A stretch of 64,000 nucleotides of DNA from Monarcha castaneiventris obscurior (GCA_026261815.1 JAMPIT010000890.1:6788001-6852000), one strand, 5' to 3'. Positions 39,601 through 54,600 are shown, numbered from the stretch's first letter. Program-made: numbers and translations. Notes: generated from the letters alone by a model not told the origin.

Positions 39601-42600
39601 AGCCTCTGAAAATCACACCCTTATCCACCTGCTTCTGATTCAAGGAATAGCAATAAATCTCTGTGGTGTAATTTCCCTGTACAGATCTGTCCTGAGCCTA
39701 TTTTTAGATTATAATTTTGACTTAATTCAGTTCTCTACTGTAGACAAGTTCCAAAATCTGATTTACCAGTTTGCATTTGCTTGCAACCTCCTTAGAAACC
39801 TTTGAAAATCCCTAGCAAAGCTGCTCTTGCACTCACCAGCTCCAGCCCCCTGGGCTGCAGTGATCTAGAGTTTGGTCATTTTGTATGTGACTGCCTTCTC
39901 TGGATGGGCATCCAGAGGCACAGGCAAGTGTGGAGCCATGGCATGTGTTTGCTGTGTGTGGCTTTGACCTCACAGTGCCCTGGGAAACAAAGTCTACCCA
40001 TACTCACAGTATTGCTGGGGAAAACGAGAAACACCAGAAATGGCTGTCCATGAAGTGAAAGCTGTGGAAGATTAAAAACCTGACTAAATAATTCTTTGAA
40101 TTCTGGATAAGCAGTTTCTGTAGTCTGAAATGTAGGTGTATTTTAAGACCTGTCATTACTGAAGTCTAGAAGACCTTCTTTGTACTTGGAGCTCCACAGC
40201 TGTTTACAAATTAAAATTTAGATTTGCGGTATGAATGTGTGTAAAGATGGAGAAATGATTCTGTTTTCTTTGCTGAAGCACAAAGACTAAGTAATTGCCC
40301 AAGACAACATTGGCATTTGGAGAGAAACAAACTTAATTTTTGTAACTTAGTCCTGTCTGTAAATTATGGGCTCAACATTCACAGTTAAGTATTATATATT
40401 ATCATATGGTGGAAAACGTTATTTGTACTTTTAATCATATTTACCTTCCCTATCTTACAGAAACTGGTGTGCTTATGTCCATACCAAACTTGTACCTACA
40501 GTTGTGGTGGACAACCTGGAAACCTTCTCCTCAGGCAGAGCAAAGCCTTGCACTTGGCAAATTGGATCCTGTGCTCAGAGGTATGGAGAACAGGGAAGAG
40601 AGAGGACTTGCAAGTACTTTAATTACATCCAATGCACAATTAATGTGAATATAACTTTAAAAATTAAAAGGGAAACAGGAGAGAGCAGCTTAGCATGTCT
40701 CCAGGTCTCATCTTTGCATGACCCTATAGCATGCATAGAAGCTCATGGCCTGTTCCTATAGCAAGTATAAGTGCCTGAGACTGGGCATGCCCTCACTCTG
40801 GCACCCTCCAATCAGCTGAAAGTCTTTGAGTCAAAGAGACATGCACAAGTACAAAGCTTTAAAGCATGTGCATGGAAGAAAATCCTTTCTGTGCAGTTTT
40901 CTGAGCCTGTGGTCTGTTGGAGCAAAAGGCTTCCTCTGAGAGGCACTAATATTTTTGTTATTATCTCTCTGCTGAGTGCTTATTTCTGGCACAGCTTTGG
41001 TCAGGCAGTGAACCTAGACAAGTAATTTGCCTGGGTGGAACTTGTCAATAATACCTCTGTTAAACATATTCAGAGTGTCCTTTGTGGTTTGGATGCCTCA
41101 TTGTATTCTCCAAATGTTAGATTTCAGTCGTAAGTGAAATTGGAATTTAATGCATGAATTTGGAAAATGGCAAACTGAAACAGCACCAACAAAATGGAGA
41201 TGGTAATGTATTTTTCCCTTGACAAATTTCAAAAGCCTCTTACAAGTCAGTTTGACTGTTCTGAGAATTGTCCTCTAGGTGGTATGGCAGAACATGCTTA
41301 AAGCTTTGAGTTGAAAGTGGGAATAGAGCTTCCTTAGCATTTGGTGACTCTGAAATGCAGTCGACTGCGTTGCAAAACTGTGGAGCAGACCCTGTGGGTG
41401 AAGTGTTGCCAGTTTTGTTATTTTGTTTTGGTTTTTTCCTAATTCAATCACTTTAGGTCCTTGTGCTGCTTGTATAAATAAGGCTCTACTATATACCTTT
41501 CTGGGACTCGTTTACGTGATTTTTTTTTTAATGTGGATTATTTTTGAAATAGCTACTCCTGATTAACTCCTTTCATGGACACGTCATTTTTGTGAGTGGT
41601 TTTAGGAATGGATTATGTTAATACAGAATGAGGTGTTTTTATCATAAGACCATCCATACAGCAAAATAACCAAGAAGGCTCTTTTGAATTAAGATCACCT
41701 TAATCTTTATTGAGTTCTTGCTGCTGCAAAAGCCATTTCTTAGAGCCAAAGCTGGTTGGGGACACATGCAAAGCTCCTGCCAGCTGCTATGAGAATTTTA
41801 TTATATATTACATCCCTTGCAAAGGAGTGACAAGATTAATTGGAGTGTAAAATACGGTGGCATTTTTTAATGCGTCAGGAGGATATTTTTTGGTCTGACA
41901 GCCTTTAAATTAGTCTCTTTTTCTGGAGTGATTTGTACAGGGATTGTGTACAAAACAATTCAGTAACTTTTATCATCGTATTTTCTGAGATTTTAGGTGT
42001 TCTTCATGTTAGTGTTAAAACTAGCAGTACTGTGTGATATTATTTTTATTTGAACATCTTAAAAGAGCAAGAAGACTTGATGTAGTTTGTTCTGTATGCC
42101 CTACTGCAGCATGTTAATTCTACATTGACTTCTCTATGAAGTTAAGAAACCTAGGGGAAGTGATGGGGTAGCCAGGACATGCAGAATGTGTTGGAACACA
42201 GAAATAAAATTGCTGCTGCCTCTGCAGTTGCATACTGTAACAGTGATAACTGAGGCCTCACAGTTACATAGCCATGCCCTCCTTTCCCTGAAGTCCAGGG
42301 TGGAATTTTTCATGCTTTATTGGATTAATGTTTGTATAATCTTGTTTAAAATAATCAGAAGGGAAGGTTTCCAGTGTGCACTAAATGTGTGCCGATGTGG
42401 CATAAATTTATTGTGAATGCATTTTTCCACCAATTTCAAAGAAAAGGGGCATATGAAAATTGTATTTTTGGCTCACTTTGTTCAGTTTAGTAGTTATTAA
42501 TTGTAATGTCTTCCATTGCAGTATTTGAATACTGAATAAGATATCTGGGGAAGAAATCTAAATAGACATCAGATTTCTTTAAAATTCACGCAGACGATCT

Positions 42601-45600
42601 GAAGGTTGTAATATTAAAGCTCTGATTGTTAATGAAACACCAAACCCTGGTTAGAATTCACTTTGAATTTCAAGCAGTAATGAAAGGATAAAGATGACAA
42701 GTGAGATAATGCACGGTAGTTATGCCGGTATCTTACAGCTTTTCTTTGGTTACCTAAAATAGGTTTAAATTGTTCTCCTTTTACAGGTCCCAGACAACAA
42801 CACACCAGGCCTACAGAATCAAACATAAAATAGTGACATCCCTGGAGTGGAAGTGCTGCCCTGGGTACAGGGGGCAGAACTGCCAACCCAAAGGTGAGTA
42901 GAGTTGTAAGGATTTGGAGCTATTCAGCAAAAGAGAACAATGAGGTGTGATTTGTGAGCAAATGGCTCTGTTGAAAACCAATACAGTCCTTTTTGTTAAT
43001 TTAAAACCAGGAAAAATGCACAGTAAACTAAAATGCTTTGGGATGTTGACTCTTCCCTGCATGTGAATTTTCAGAGCAGCTAAGCAGAATGTCCTTTCCC
43101 TTCTTCCACTCTAAATAAAGCTCATTAAATCTCCAGCCTTATTTCATTTTTCTAAAATATGGAGTTTGCATTCAGTGTGTCTATACTTTTGACCTTTTAG
43201 TTATTGAATATTGCATTGCTGGGGATATTAAATCCAGATCCTCTATCGAATATTTGCTGTAATATTCCTCTACAGCACTGCTAGTCTTTTGCCTTTTAGT
43301 TTCAGGCTCTAAGAATATCTTTTGTTTGTGATAAAATAATGCATCAACTTTTTTTTACTTCTCTGAATTTTGTAGGCCTTCTGTTGTTCATTTCACCAGT
43401 GACTGAATTTTTCTAGGTATTACACATGATCCCTGTGTAACTGTGTCCTTTTTGACAGAATAGCCTTTTACCTCTGCCCTGGTGATCAAACACTTGGCAT
43501 CATATTGTAGTTTAATATCTGTATAATAGCTATTTCTTTGCTGCTGGCCTTAAGCAAGCAGTCCTTGAAAAATTAGATATGGCATCAGCATACATGTTTT
43601 AAATGAATGGATATTGCAAGACAGGCTATTAGGTGTGATAGGGAGTTCAATCAGCAGCGGTAAAGTAAAGGGCTGTGATTAAAAATTAATGTAGAGAAAT
43701 GAAGAGAAATCACTGTTGTTCACATCCAGGAGGGAAATTTCAGCGCTGAAGAGCCAGAACCTTGGCAGGCTCAAAGTTGTCCTCTGCACAGCAGAGCGTA
43801 GAGTCAGTTATTAACACAGGACATGGCCAGGCAGAAAGGCTGTCCAGTGAGCATGGATCAAGTGTTTTAAAGGTTTCCTTTCAGAAAAAAGCAAACATTA
43901 GCAAAAATGGATTAAAAAAACTGTAAAGGGTAGCATTGAAGGGAGAGGTCACAGTTGACAAAATTGAAATGGCATCAAAATAACAGGAAAATATTGACCA
44001 GGAAGAAAAGCTGTACAACTCAATTTGTAGTGGCATCTGTGTAAGAAATGAGAATAAAGGAAAGTGCTGTGAAGTGTTATAGGAGTGGGTGTTACATCCT
44101 CTGGGTTCTATTTTCAAACCTCTTCTGGCTTGCTGAATAACTTCTGGAAGCCACTTAAAATCTCCATAACCAAGTTTACCCAGCTAGAAAATTGAGATGA
44201 CACTTAGCTCACAGGGGCACTGGGATATTTAATTAATTAATGCTTGTAGAACTGCTTAAAGAGATTGGGATGAAAGGTGTTATGTCAGAGAAGCTTTTCT
44301 TCCCTGCTTCTGGAATCCTGCCTCCCATGAGGAGCAGACCACCAGCACAAGCTCTGCCTGTATTATTCAATTCCCATGAAGGGACGTCGGCTAATGAACT
44401 TGAACAGTTGGGAGCCCAATAGCCTTGTCTTCCTGAGCTCTACAGCAGCAGGGGAGAGATGCTGAAAGTGCTGAGTGGGGCTTTCTGAGTCACTGAGCCT
44501 CCCACTTGGCCTCTCTGTTGTTCAACAACAGAGCTGTCACTGCAGGGGTTCTGTGCCAAGGGAACTGAGGTGTTCTGACAGTCCTTTAGATCCTGGAAAG
44601 GCACTGTTAGTGTGATGTGGGTTGCTGGTAGAAAAGGCTAATTTAAAATGCCTTCTGGTTTAACTTCTCTCTCAGACAGAGTGAAGTCATATGTAGCTAT
44701 TTCAGTCTGATAGTCTAGGCAGAAGGAAACACCACCGCCTGAGAGTTATTATTGCACATCTGAAAGTCTTATTTGGTAGCTCTGGTGTAACTGCTTGATT
44801 GCAGATGCTTCCCAAGGTAGTGCAGTAGTGAGAGAGATGGAAGTGATGTGTTCAGATCACTGTTTCTAACCTTACCTCCCTTGTGACAGCACGTGACCAA
44901 GTTGGCTACGACATGGATCCTATTTCAGCATGGACCATGCAATTTTATAAGAAAATTTTTAAGAACGAAAAAACGTAGACATAATTTCTTTTAAGTCTAA
45001 CAACACAGCTCAATATGGACAATTCAACAATTAAAGCATCATCTATTTGACCTGGGAATACCAAATACTTGACTGGGAGCAAAACCACTAAAACAAAAGC
45101 ACTTTCAAGTTCCGAGTTTCAGACTTCGTGACATATCCCTTTTACTAAACACAGCTTTATTTCAAATTTGTGTGTGTAGTAATGAAATCCCAGTTCCCTC
45201 ATGCACATATGGCCCGTGAACACCATATAATTGTATGGTTTAGAGCCAGCAGCCATCTCTGCCACAGCCGCTGTGAGCACGGAATTCCCTGGCGTGGCAG
45301 TGATGTAATTTCTCCAGCAGATGGCCGTGCAGTGTCCCAGCCTCTGCGTGGTGTGAGCGGTGCACACAAAAGGTGGCAATTCGCCTTGAAACACAAGGAA
45401 CGGGAGGAAACTACCCAACCACCCCCCTCCGGGAAAGCCCTTCAGCCACTCCTGCTTCATCAAGGATATATTGAATGAAAAAGACCCAATCTCCATTTTT
45501 AAAATATTCTCTGAAATGATTTTGAGCACTGTGTTTAAAAATACATGGGATAATAAATTATACATCTGGGCCAATATATTGGATGATAGACACCTAATGT

Positions 45601-48600
45601 TAAATTTCTATGTGCATTACCTGTTTTTTCTGATACAACTGGAAGGACTCATTGCTCAGGATTTTATATTGTTGCTTTTTTTGTTTGTTTGTTTTGTTTG
45701 TGTTGCTTTGTTATTGCGAATGGCACATTTAGGGTGGGTCTAGATGTCTGATTTAAATTTCATTTTTTTTTTTTTTAGTTTAAACTGAGAATGGCATATC
45801 TAATTTTTTAAAGGTCTCAAATGTGAGTCATTTGATGGCTATTTCTACCCTAAATAGTATGTGTATTAGATTTTCAGTCTGATGCTCCCATCACACCTGC
45901 TGTTATCCAGCATCTACGATGGGAAATCTCAGCTGTGGGAATAAGGGACACATAGATGTAATCACCATATGATGTCTTGGAGTGATCCTTTGGAAAAGGC
46001 CTGAGCCATGCTGGAAGAATGATGTAGGAGAAGCTATATTACCAGTGACTGCTCTGAATTTGTTTCACAAATGAAAAGCCTGCACTTCTAATGGTACTTG
46101 CAAAGTACCTTTCCTGTACTGTGGTGAAATTTAATAAGTGTACAATATGGGATTGTCTGTGGGTGAGGTTTGTGTGTGTGTGTCGCATCGCTGGCTCCAG
46201 TCCTTGCTGCTGTCAGAGGCAGTGCAGTGCATTTTGGGCACTCTAAGGATGGTTTGCCCTGAGAGAGATGCTGTGTCCTGGGTCTTACAGCCATTACCTT
46301 ACCTGAACAGTTTTAAAGGACTAGTAAAACAAGCACACAGAGATAAATATATGTCCTTAAAACTTTAAAAGTGAATAAAACTGTAAAGGTTTGGGTATTC
46401 CAGATTGTGGAGCTGTGAGTGGGGCAACTGATTTATTAAGGAGGATGAAAGATAAGGCGGATAGTATATATATATTAAAAAAAAATATGGTGTCAGTAGC
46501 ACCAACAGTGTCAGTGAATGCATTTAGAGCAACAGAAAGACCAGTAAATGAAAGAATAAAAGGACATTGATCAGCTGGTCATTATCACAGGCAAGTAACT
46601 GACTCCCTTGTCACAGATTGTATCATCACATCACCACCTGATAAATCCTGTGTAATGGGATGGGCTAAATGCAAGAATTTAGCTTCTGTCAGTAACCATG
46701 ACACACAAAAGTAACAGAAGCTGTTGAAATTATAACTATTTGAGGATTTCGTATTTCTTATCTTCCAATTTCAATAGATTCTATCAAACTGTTGGTCCAT
46801 ATGTTAATTTCCTCTGAGTTACTATCCTAATTTTTTCAACACCCTTAATTTACAACATAAAACACCTTATATCCTTCTAGTTGCAGTCTATCTTCAAATG
46901 AACTATGTGAAACATGGTATTCCTTGATTCAGCATTTTAATCCGTTTCCCTGGAAACTTGCGTTATGGCTAAACTAGATTTTAATATTTGAACTGTAAAA
47001 TAATGTCACTATACCCAAGTTACTCTGCTTGTACTGTACTAAAGACTGGAAATCACATTAGTGCCACATAAGTGGCATTCCTTAGATATGCTCCTCCTGG
47101 AGCATTGACTTCAAAGTGTAACATGAGCTGAGCAAGTATATAAAAATTGATATGAATTTACACTAGCAAATTTGTTATCTAATTTGTACATATTTTGTTG
47201 GGTTTTTTTAAATAATGAAATGAAAACAACACCATTAAGCCTAATGGCTAGAGATTGTATGTCAGGAATATGGAAATCTCAGGTCAGTTCCCAGCTATCT
47301 GATCAGTTCATTGCTTTTTGTCAGTGAAGGCACTTAACTTTCTGGACCTCAGTTTCCCCAGCTGGGATATTGAATTAATATTGAATTAATACTAATGTTA
47401 GTCCAGCTATTTGCAAATTGCTTTCACATCTTTTGGGCTGAAATGTAAAATAAGCACGGATAATCCCATCTGCCATCACCAGAGAAAATATTTGCAAAAT
47501 TGCCACATTTGTGAAGTTTTTTTATGTGTATACCAGTCATAAATCTCAGATGTATTTGTTGGAACTTAGAATTTGACTATGCTTTGAAATTTTTTTAATT
47601 TTTTAGGAGCTGCAAAAATGTAGTATCACCATTGTCTTTAGTAGTAAGATTTCCATGGTTGAAGACCTGTGTAATCTGAAAAAAAAACAACCCAAAAAAA
47701 CCAACCAACCAAAAAAACACCTCACCAAACAAAACCAACCCCAAAAAACCAACCCAAAAATCAGTTTCAACAGACTTGGTTAATTTTGTAGTCATTAAAA
47801 AACCCTAATTAATTTTACAGCTGGCAATCTCTGTATTGTCTTTGTACTGCTGTTGTATATGGTTCTAAAATATTTGTCTATAATTTTTAGCCCTGGGCAC
47901 CTAAAAATTCTGTTCATGATAAAGCAAATTTTGACATTTTAATATTAACACCAGTCTCAAGAGGTCTTTTAGAAAGCCAGTCAACGTCTTCAGCAATGTG
48001 GTCCCATGCTGCACAAAGCAGATAAGTGTCACTGCAGATGATTAGGCTTTGGTAAATCTGGTACAGAGTAAAGACAGAAAAAAAGTTGTTGTGGAATCAT
48101 CCTGATTGTTGTGTTCTGTGGTTCACTCACATCCTTTCCTTTCCTTTTTCTCCCTTCTCTAGCTCAAGAGCAGCAATCAGTTATACACAGCAGCCAGGCT
48201 GAAAGCAGCAGAACTGTGAGTGAGAGGACACCAGGAGCTCTGCAGGACCCCAGTGGGACAGGTCAGTGGTTAAGAGTGCTCTCACCTCTGCCCAGTCACT
48301 GACAATGGGATTCTCTGAGACCACTGCAAAAACAACTTGAGGAAAATCTCTGTCTACAGAAGGGACCTGAATGCACTGTCACTTTCTAGCAGTCATGGTT
48401 CACTGGTATGCTCTTCTCATAAAGATGGGCAGAAGATACTGAATTTAAATATATCAGCAGCTTAGAATTTGTAGAGTGTCTTGTGACTAAATTAAAACCA
48501 GGGAAGTATTCTGTATAGAAAAATTTAAACTATTATGTTAGTGAATACAATAAATTAATTAATAGGAGGAAAAAAAAAGAAAATTAAACAACAACAAAAA

Positions 48601-51600
48601 AAGCGCAAAAAGACCCAACCCAAATACAGGAGTAGTACAGACCAGCATTGCATGCAGAAGAAAATGTGATGATGTTAATCGATTATGTGAATACGTGATT
48701 ATTGTTATATATTTTCTCACAAAAATTGGTTCTTTATTCAAAATCAGTACAATGATGCTTTAAGCCTTAACAAGGGCAGCTCAGGTGTGTTTTAAGCTAC
48801 TATGTTTAGGATGATCAAGTAGCTAAGAAACACAGTGAGAGTTTACACATTTATACCACAGATATTTGAGAGTATCTTATTGCCCTATTCATTTGCTCAT
48901 TATTGTGTTTATTTTAACCTATCTGGACCTTATGTTTCTGGAATATATTGTCAGTGTTGTCTCACAACAGTACGTACAGACAACCTAAAATTGTAGATGG
49001 TCAGTAACAAAAATGATTTATTCAAACAGTGATCTGTATTGAGAACCTATGTTAGATGACTGCTGTGTCATCTAGAAAATCTTCTCCACATCTTGGTCTC
49101 TAGTTGCTGGCAGTTTTGGTCTGGGAGAAATCCTGTGCCATTTGCCATTTTAGGAGGCAGCATCCCACTGTTGGCCACATTTTCCATGGGGAACAAAAAC
49201 TCAGTCCCTCAATGTCTCAGGGTCGGGTCAGAGATGGTGTCTGGAGCTCCAAGGGCAGCTGAAGTCCTAGTTGTTGGCAGCTTTGTTCTGGGAGAAATCC
49301 TGCGATGTTCACAAGTTTTGGAGCTGCCACGCGACTGTGGGCACAGACACCTGGTCTCAAACAGTGGCCCTTTTCCACTGGAAAAATGTAGTTTTCATGG
49401 TAAAGAGCCAAAAATGGCCAAGATGTGAAGGACAGTTTAAAGGAAGTATATTAGTATATTCCTTGAACTTTCTTACTACCTCCCTGTTCTTTTGAATCTA
49501 TTGATGCTTCAGTCATGTTTGTCTACGCTGGCTTTTTGTATAACCATGTGCTGTTCTGTGCTGTGGTGCTGTTGTCACTCACCTATTGGCCTATATCCAG
49601 AAAAGTTTTAATGAAGCAAATAAATAAGTCTGGTTATGTTCTCAGGTCTGTGTTTTGCAGTTTTCAATAAATTCTTCGGGGGTGTAATGCATGCTGAGAG
49701 AACAGGATATCAGAATTAAGATTGCCTCAGAATTTTATGAGTATTTTACATGTGTGCGTGCCTATATGCACGCATGTATGTGTTTTATTTTAAATCTTAA
49801 AGACAGAAAGAGAAAGGGGGGGAAAGATTGAATCTGGCATGGAGATATAGAAAGGTATTTTCAAAAGGGAGTTAGGCTGTTGCCCCTTGGTGATATTGTG
49901 TGAGCAACCAAGTCTCCCAGGGCTGGAGGGAGGAGGATGTTTAGTAAAGCAGACAGGGCCTATTATGAAAAAGTGAACTTGATCAATAGAGCACTGAGGC
50001 ATGCCACTTCTGTTAGTAGGAATTATGCTCTGAGAAATAAATCTGGAATTGGAATCTCTAACCTCCATGTTAATTGCTTTTCAGTTATTTTTAAATCCAA
50101 TTGGGTCAGTCTAGAAAGAAAGAGAGATACCTGTTCTGGCTGTCAACCCTGCAAACATGGCCTGGGGCCAGGACTGGCTGCCCTGGTCTGTCATTCCTTC
50201 AGCACCTGCTCTATAAGCCAGGTTCTGCTTCCAGCTCCCACTATGCAGCCATGCCACATTCAGGCATAAAACCTGACTTTCAGGTTCATCTAACTCCTCT
50301 TCTTCCCTCAGTGAGAAATTATGAAAACCAAGCTAAAAAAAACGTTACACCCTGCAGGTTAGTTATCAGTTTGGGTGACCATGCGTGAGCCACTAATGAG
50401 TTCAAATCCCTTTTTCATGGTAACAATTAACCAGGAGCAGAAGCATCCACACCTGTTTGTCCCTCACAAAGCTGTATTATAAAGACAAAGGTCTATCAAT
50501 GGCCTGTCTCTGCAGTGCCAGTCAGAAGAATTGCCAGAGTCTAAACGAGGTGGTTGAGTTAGAAGCTATTTATTATCTGTGTAAGTAGATACCTTGGGCA
50601 GAGAACACAGTTGGAGATCCTAACATCCTAGCGTAAAAGAGCCTTTTTCTCCAGGCTCTTCCAGTTATGGCCTTTACAACCAACATGCCTCTGCAGGAGA
50701 GCATTCTCATGGGTGTTGGCCTGCCTCACCTGCCCTGATGTGGTGCATTTATCTCATTTTCTGGGTTTTCCCAAATGCTACCAGGTTAGATAAGACACAT
50801 ATATTTTTTACATACTAGAATTTACGTATTAGAATACAAGTCTTCAGCAGAATATGCCCTTTAGCACATAACTTAGGGTTTTTTGGAGCCTTTAGACCCC
50901 TGTACTTAGACATGATTTCTGATTAGAACTGTTTGCTGCCACAGGAATAAACACTGATGCTGTGATGAAAAGTGACAAAGGATCAATAGCAATACTGTAA
51001 ACTTGCACTGATAAATATTTGTATGCAATGCTACAGAATCTCTTCCATAGTAGTTTTTAAAGTCATAGTACAGCCCAGATCATTTGGGGTAATATATTAT
51101 ATGTCAAATATAGGCCATTTAGGCTGAATTGATGAAGGAGATGTTCTAGCTTTGCTTACAGGAATTCAAACATCTAATTTTATCAGCATCTCCTGAAAAT
51201 CCCAGACTAAGTTTGATACCTGTCACCCATCAAATTCAGATGGCTGGCTGAAGTCATGTGGGGGTCTTAATTTTCAACATCAAGGCATTCTTCACCATTA
51301 CCTATCTTAAAAGTATCCTTCTAGGCCTTTTTATTCCTGAAGAAACTACAAGTGTCAGGAACAATTCAGGCATGTTTTAAAATAAACTTGACTTCATAGG
51401 TTGAGCTTCTATTTTTAATGTCAGACTAATCACTATTCCAAAGTATTTTATCTATTAGCTGTTTTTCTGTCTTGCTGCTGTGTTGAGCAAGTCTTTATTT
51501 TGACACAAACAATGGAAAGATGATGTATTCTTTCAGACACAAGCCTTGCAAATTCATGCAGCTGTGTTATAAATGGTAAGTAAAAATGAATGCTTTTGTG

Positions 51601-54600
51601 GTTGTGTTAAAGGAGATTGACTAAATGAGAGTTAACTGAATACCCTGTAGGGTGCTAGGTGGAGGAAGAATGGCATTATGTTGATTAAAATATGCTAACC
51701 ATTCAGAATACCCTTGTAGAATCATAAATACTTTATAATGGATATATATGCTTCAGTAATTAGTAACTGCTGTGCTGCTGAATCTCACCAATAAATGATA
51801 CATGACAAAAATCAAGATGATTCACTCAAAACTAAAAATTCAGAAACTTTTCACCCCACTTTTAGCTAATATCTCTCAAGTCAATTATACCTTTCTTTTT
51901 TTTAATTCACTCCACAATGTTTTAACACTACTAACAAGTGTGGTTTTTTTTTTCTTCTCATTTTGTTCCACAACCAAGCACTTTTTCAAAAAATGAATGA
52001 GAAGATTAGCAGTCAGGAGATGAAACTGACTTTTCTACAGAAGAAGGTTGACAGCATTGCTGCTGCAATGAGTGATGTGAGCAAGATGCTTTCTTCTCTG
52101 GAAGGCAAAATCAATGAAGATAAGGGCAGAGACTTCCAGTCTTTTCTAAAAGGTAAGAAAAATAAATTAATGTAATCACTCACCCTGTTAGAAGTGCCAG
52201 GAAAAAAAAAAAGCTAAAAACCTTCATAGACTGTCCTATTCTATTACTCAACACTTGTAGGGAGAACTAATTTTTAAAATTTCATTTCATGAGAGAGGAA
52301 TTTGTTTATTTCAACGTTCACTATGGTGTATTTCATAGTGACAAAAGATTTATATTCTTGGGTACTTCATCATCTACATGGTAATTTAACCAATAGGAAG
52401 GCATTTTCATTTACTTAGAGCTTCTGCAAATATTCTTATCTCTGTTTTTATTTATCTGGCAGCCACAAAAGCATTCTGTATTTGCTTTGCTACCAAGTCT
52501 AACTAATATTCTTTGACACATAATTCACACATGCAGGGCAAACTATAAGGAATTCTGTGGTGGTCGCATTTATAATACAGCAAACATTCTGCTGAATAAT
52601 TTGTCCCTGATCATATTAGGCTATCTTTGATAAACATCTGTACTCATGTTCAGTATATGAGAAAGACACAGCTAGAGAGCAGGAGCTTGGGCAGATCCTC
52701 ACCTGTGGAATTATGAATCCATTCTTTGTGAATCCTGGAGCAAGACCTGAGTGTTACCCAGCTACAAGTGTTGCTTAACAAGCAGATTCAGGCTAAAACT
52801 TTCATTTCCTCAATGTGCAATATTTTTCTCATTTTTCAGGAATCTTTCCTAAACCATATTTTACACTTAAAAACTGTCTAAAAATAAAACATAGGTTCTG
52901 GAATGCTTTACATTGAGATAAAACTGAGCGAAACAATAAGTGGTTTTGTATCTCCCTCAGATTTACCAAGTTGGATTTCATTTCTTGTATTTTCGGTCCT
53001 CTGTCTCCTGAGCTGCTCCTGCACATGCTAGATGGCTCTCTTGTATGCAAGTTTATTCCATCACTTGATCGGTGACCTGTTCTCACCTCGCCACATATTG
53101 CTGGATGCCCTTCTTGACCTTTGGGTGCACATTTAATTTGTCTTTGAATATTTTCCATTTCCCTTCTGCTTTGTCCTCATTCTTTTTTGTATATTCCACT
53201 CATTCTAGCTGTCATTTTCATGCTAGTCTAAGAGGTGTTTCTCTGCATCCTGTTCTGCTTCTGCATTCCCTATCTGTATTTCAGAGACCAAACCTTAATT
53301 ACAATGTGCTGTCCAAAACCCCTTCTTCTATGAAAATATGCTTCAAGCCTTTATTGTTTTTACCTGCAATGTTTTGCATTATTCCTGCTTAGAAAAAATT
53401 TCCAGCTGATGTCCCTTTTTTGATTTACCTTCTCAATCGATCCCTTAATCAAGTAGCTCCAATGAACAAGATGCTATCAACTACATTCCTTCGCTCTAAT
53501 TATGACCATTCCAGTACAGGCTATTCCTGACTTGTACACAGGTAAACAGCAGGAATGAGGAAAGGAGGGGAAAAAGAAATGGCTAATGTGTCTGTTGGCT
53601 TGGGAGAAAGAAAAGGTTAGTGTGTCCGTTGGCTTGGGAGAAAGAAAAGGTTAGTGTCTCTGTTGGCTTGTGTGTGTAATGACAAATGGCAACTGCAGTT
53701 TCTGTCCAGGGAATATCAGTCAGTTGTACTCAAATGCATAAACAGCATCCTAAAGTAGCAGGACCTGGAAGGAGCTTCCATGCTGTCCTGTAACTTGGTA
53801 CACAGGTGCAGCATAGGCACATCAGACTGGCTAAAAAGAACTCTTAGAAGCTCACCTGAAGCAAACCACAACTTGCCCCAGTACGGCTTTGCCATCCTGA
53901 AGCAAAGCACTATCAAAGCACTGTCAGGTCTATAGCAGCTTCATGTTATTCAGACTTTTTCCTTCTTCACCTACTTTTCCGTTTTCTTCTTGTGGTGCCC
54001 AGGTCCTTTGCTCACAGTCCATACCTCCCTTTTTTTCTTATCACAGCAATTCTAATGTTCTGCCCAGCTTTGTATCAGGGTTTGTTAGGAGTGAGGTCTG
54101 ATTCTATGACCAAACAATTCAATACAGTTTAAAAAGCCTTTAACTCTTGGTTTCATCTGTGACCTCAGTGACACAAATATGTCATCTCTTGATAGAGGGC
54201 AACACTCACTGGAATAACTGATATGCTCCTTTAATTTTGTTAGTGAAACCTCCTGTGGGTTTTAAAAATTGCTTTCTGTACTCAGGAAGCTGTTCTGATT
54301 TTTTATTTAGGGAAAATAATTTTGTGCTCTCTTTTTAATTTAAGAACTTCTGCTTACTTCCTGCTACTCTTTTCTTCCTCCTTTAACTCCGTGGTTAATA
54401 CACACCTTTCCTCTTCATTGTTAAAATGTACATTCCTTTAAAAATGAACTCAATAATGGAGTGTTAATCTCTTCCAAGTCAGAAATGTCATTTAGAGCTG
54501 CATATATAACCTTGATTCAGTCTCCTGTGTACACACATTTATTTTGCACATTATTCTTCAAATAATTGAAACTGCAAAGAGAGTATATGTTGACACAGAG

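Larger units (their letters stand above)
27642..40460 (+). other. MMRN1: MMRN1 intron 1 (12.8 kb)
   Basis: This phase-2 intron starts GTAAGT and ends TTACAG. It holds MIR-like fossils (29128-29172, 36440-36515, 40245-40325), an AAT microsatellite, a CT microsatellite and the CpG-rich patch at about 34500-35230. The GC-elevated segment at 37040-37620 is listed separately. No further exon is supported. Confidence 0.85.
42894..48162 (+). other. MMRN1: MMRN1 intron 3
   Basis: This 5.3-kb phase-1 intron holds two MIR-like fossils, an A/C-rich simple-sequence tract (about 47680-47760) and a GC-richer unclassified patch at about 45230-45470. Confidence 0.8.
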
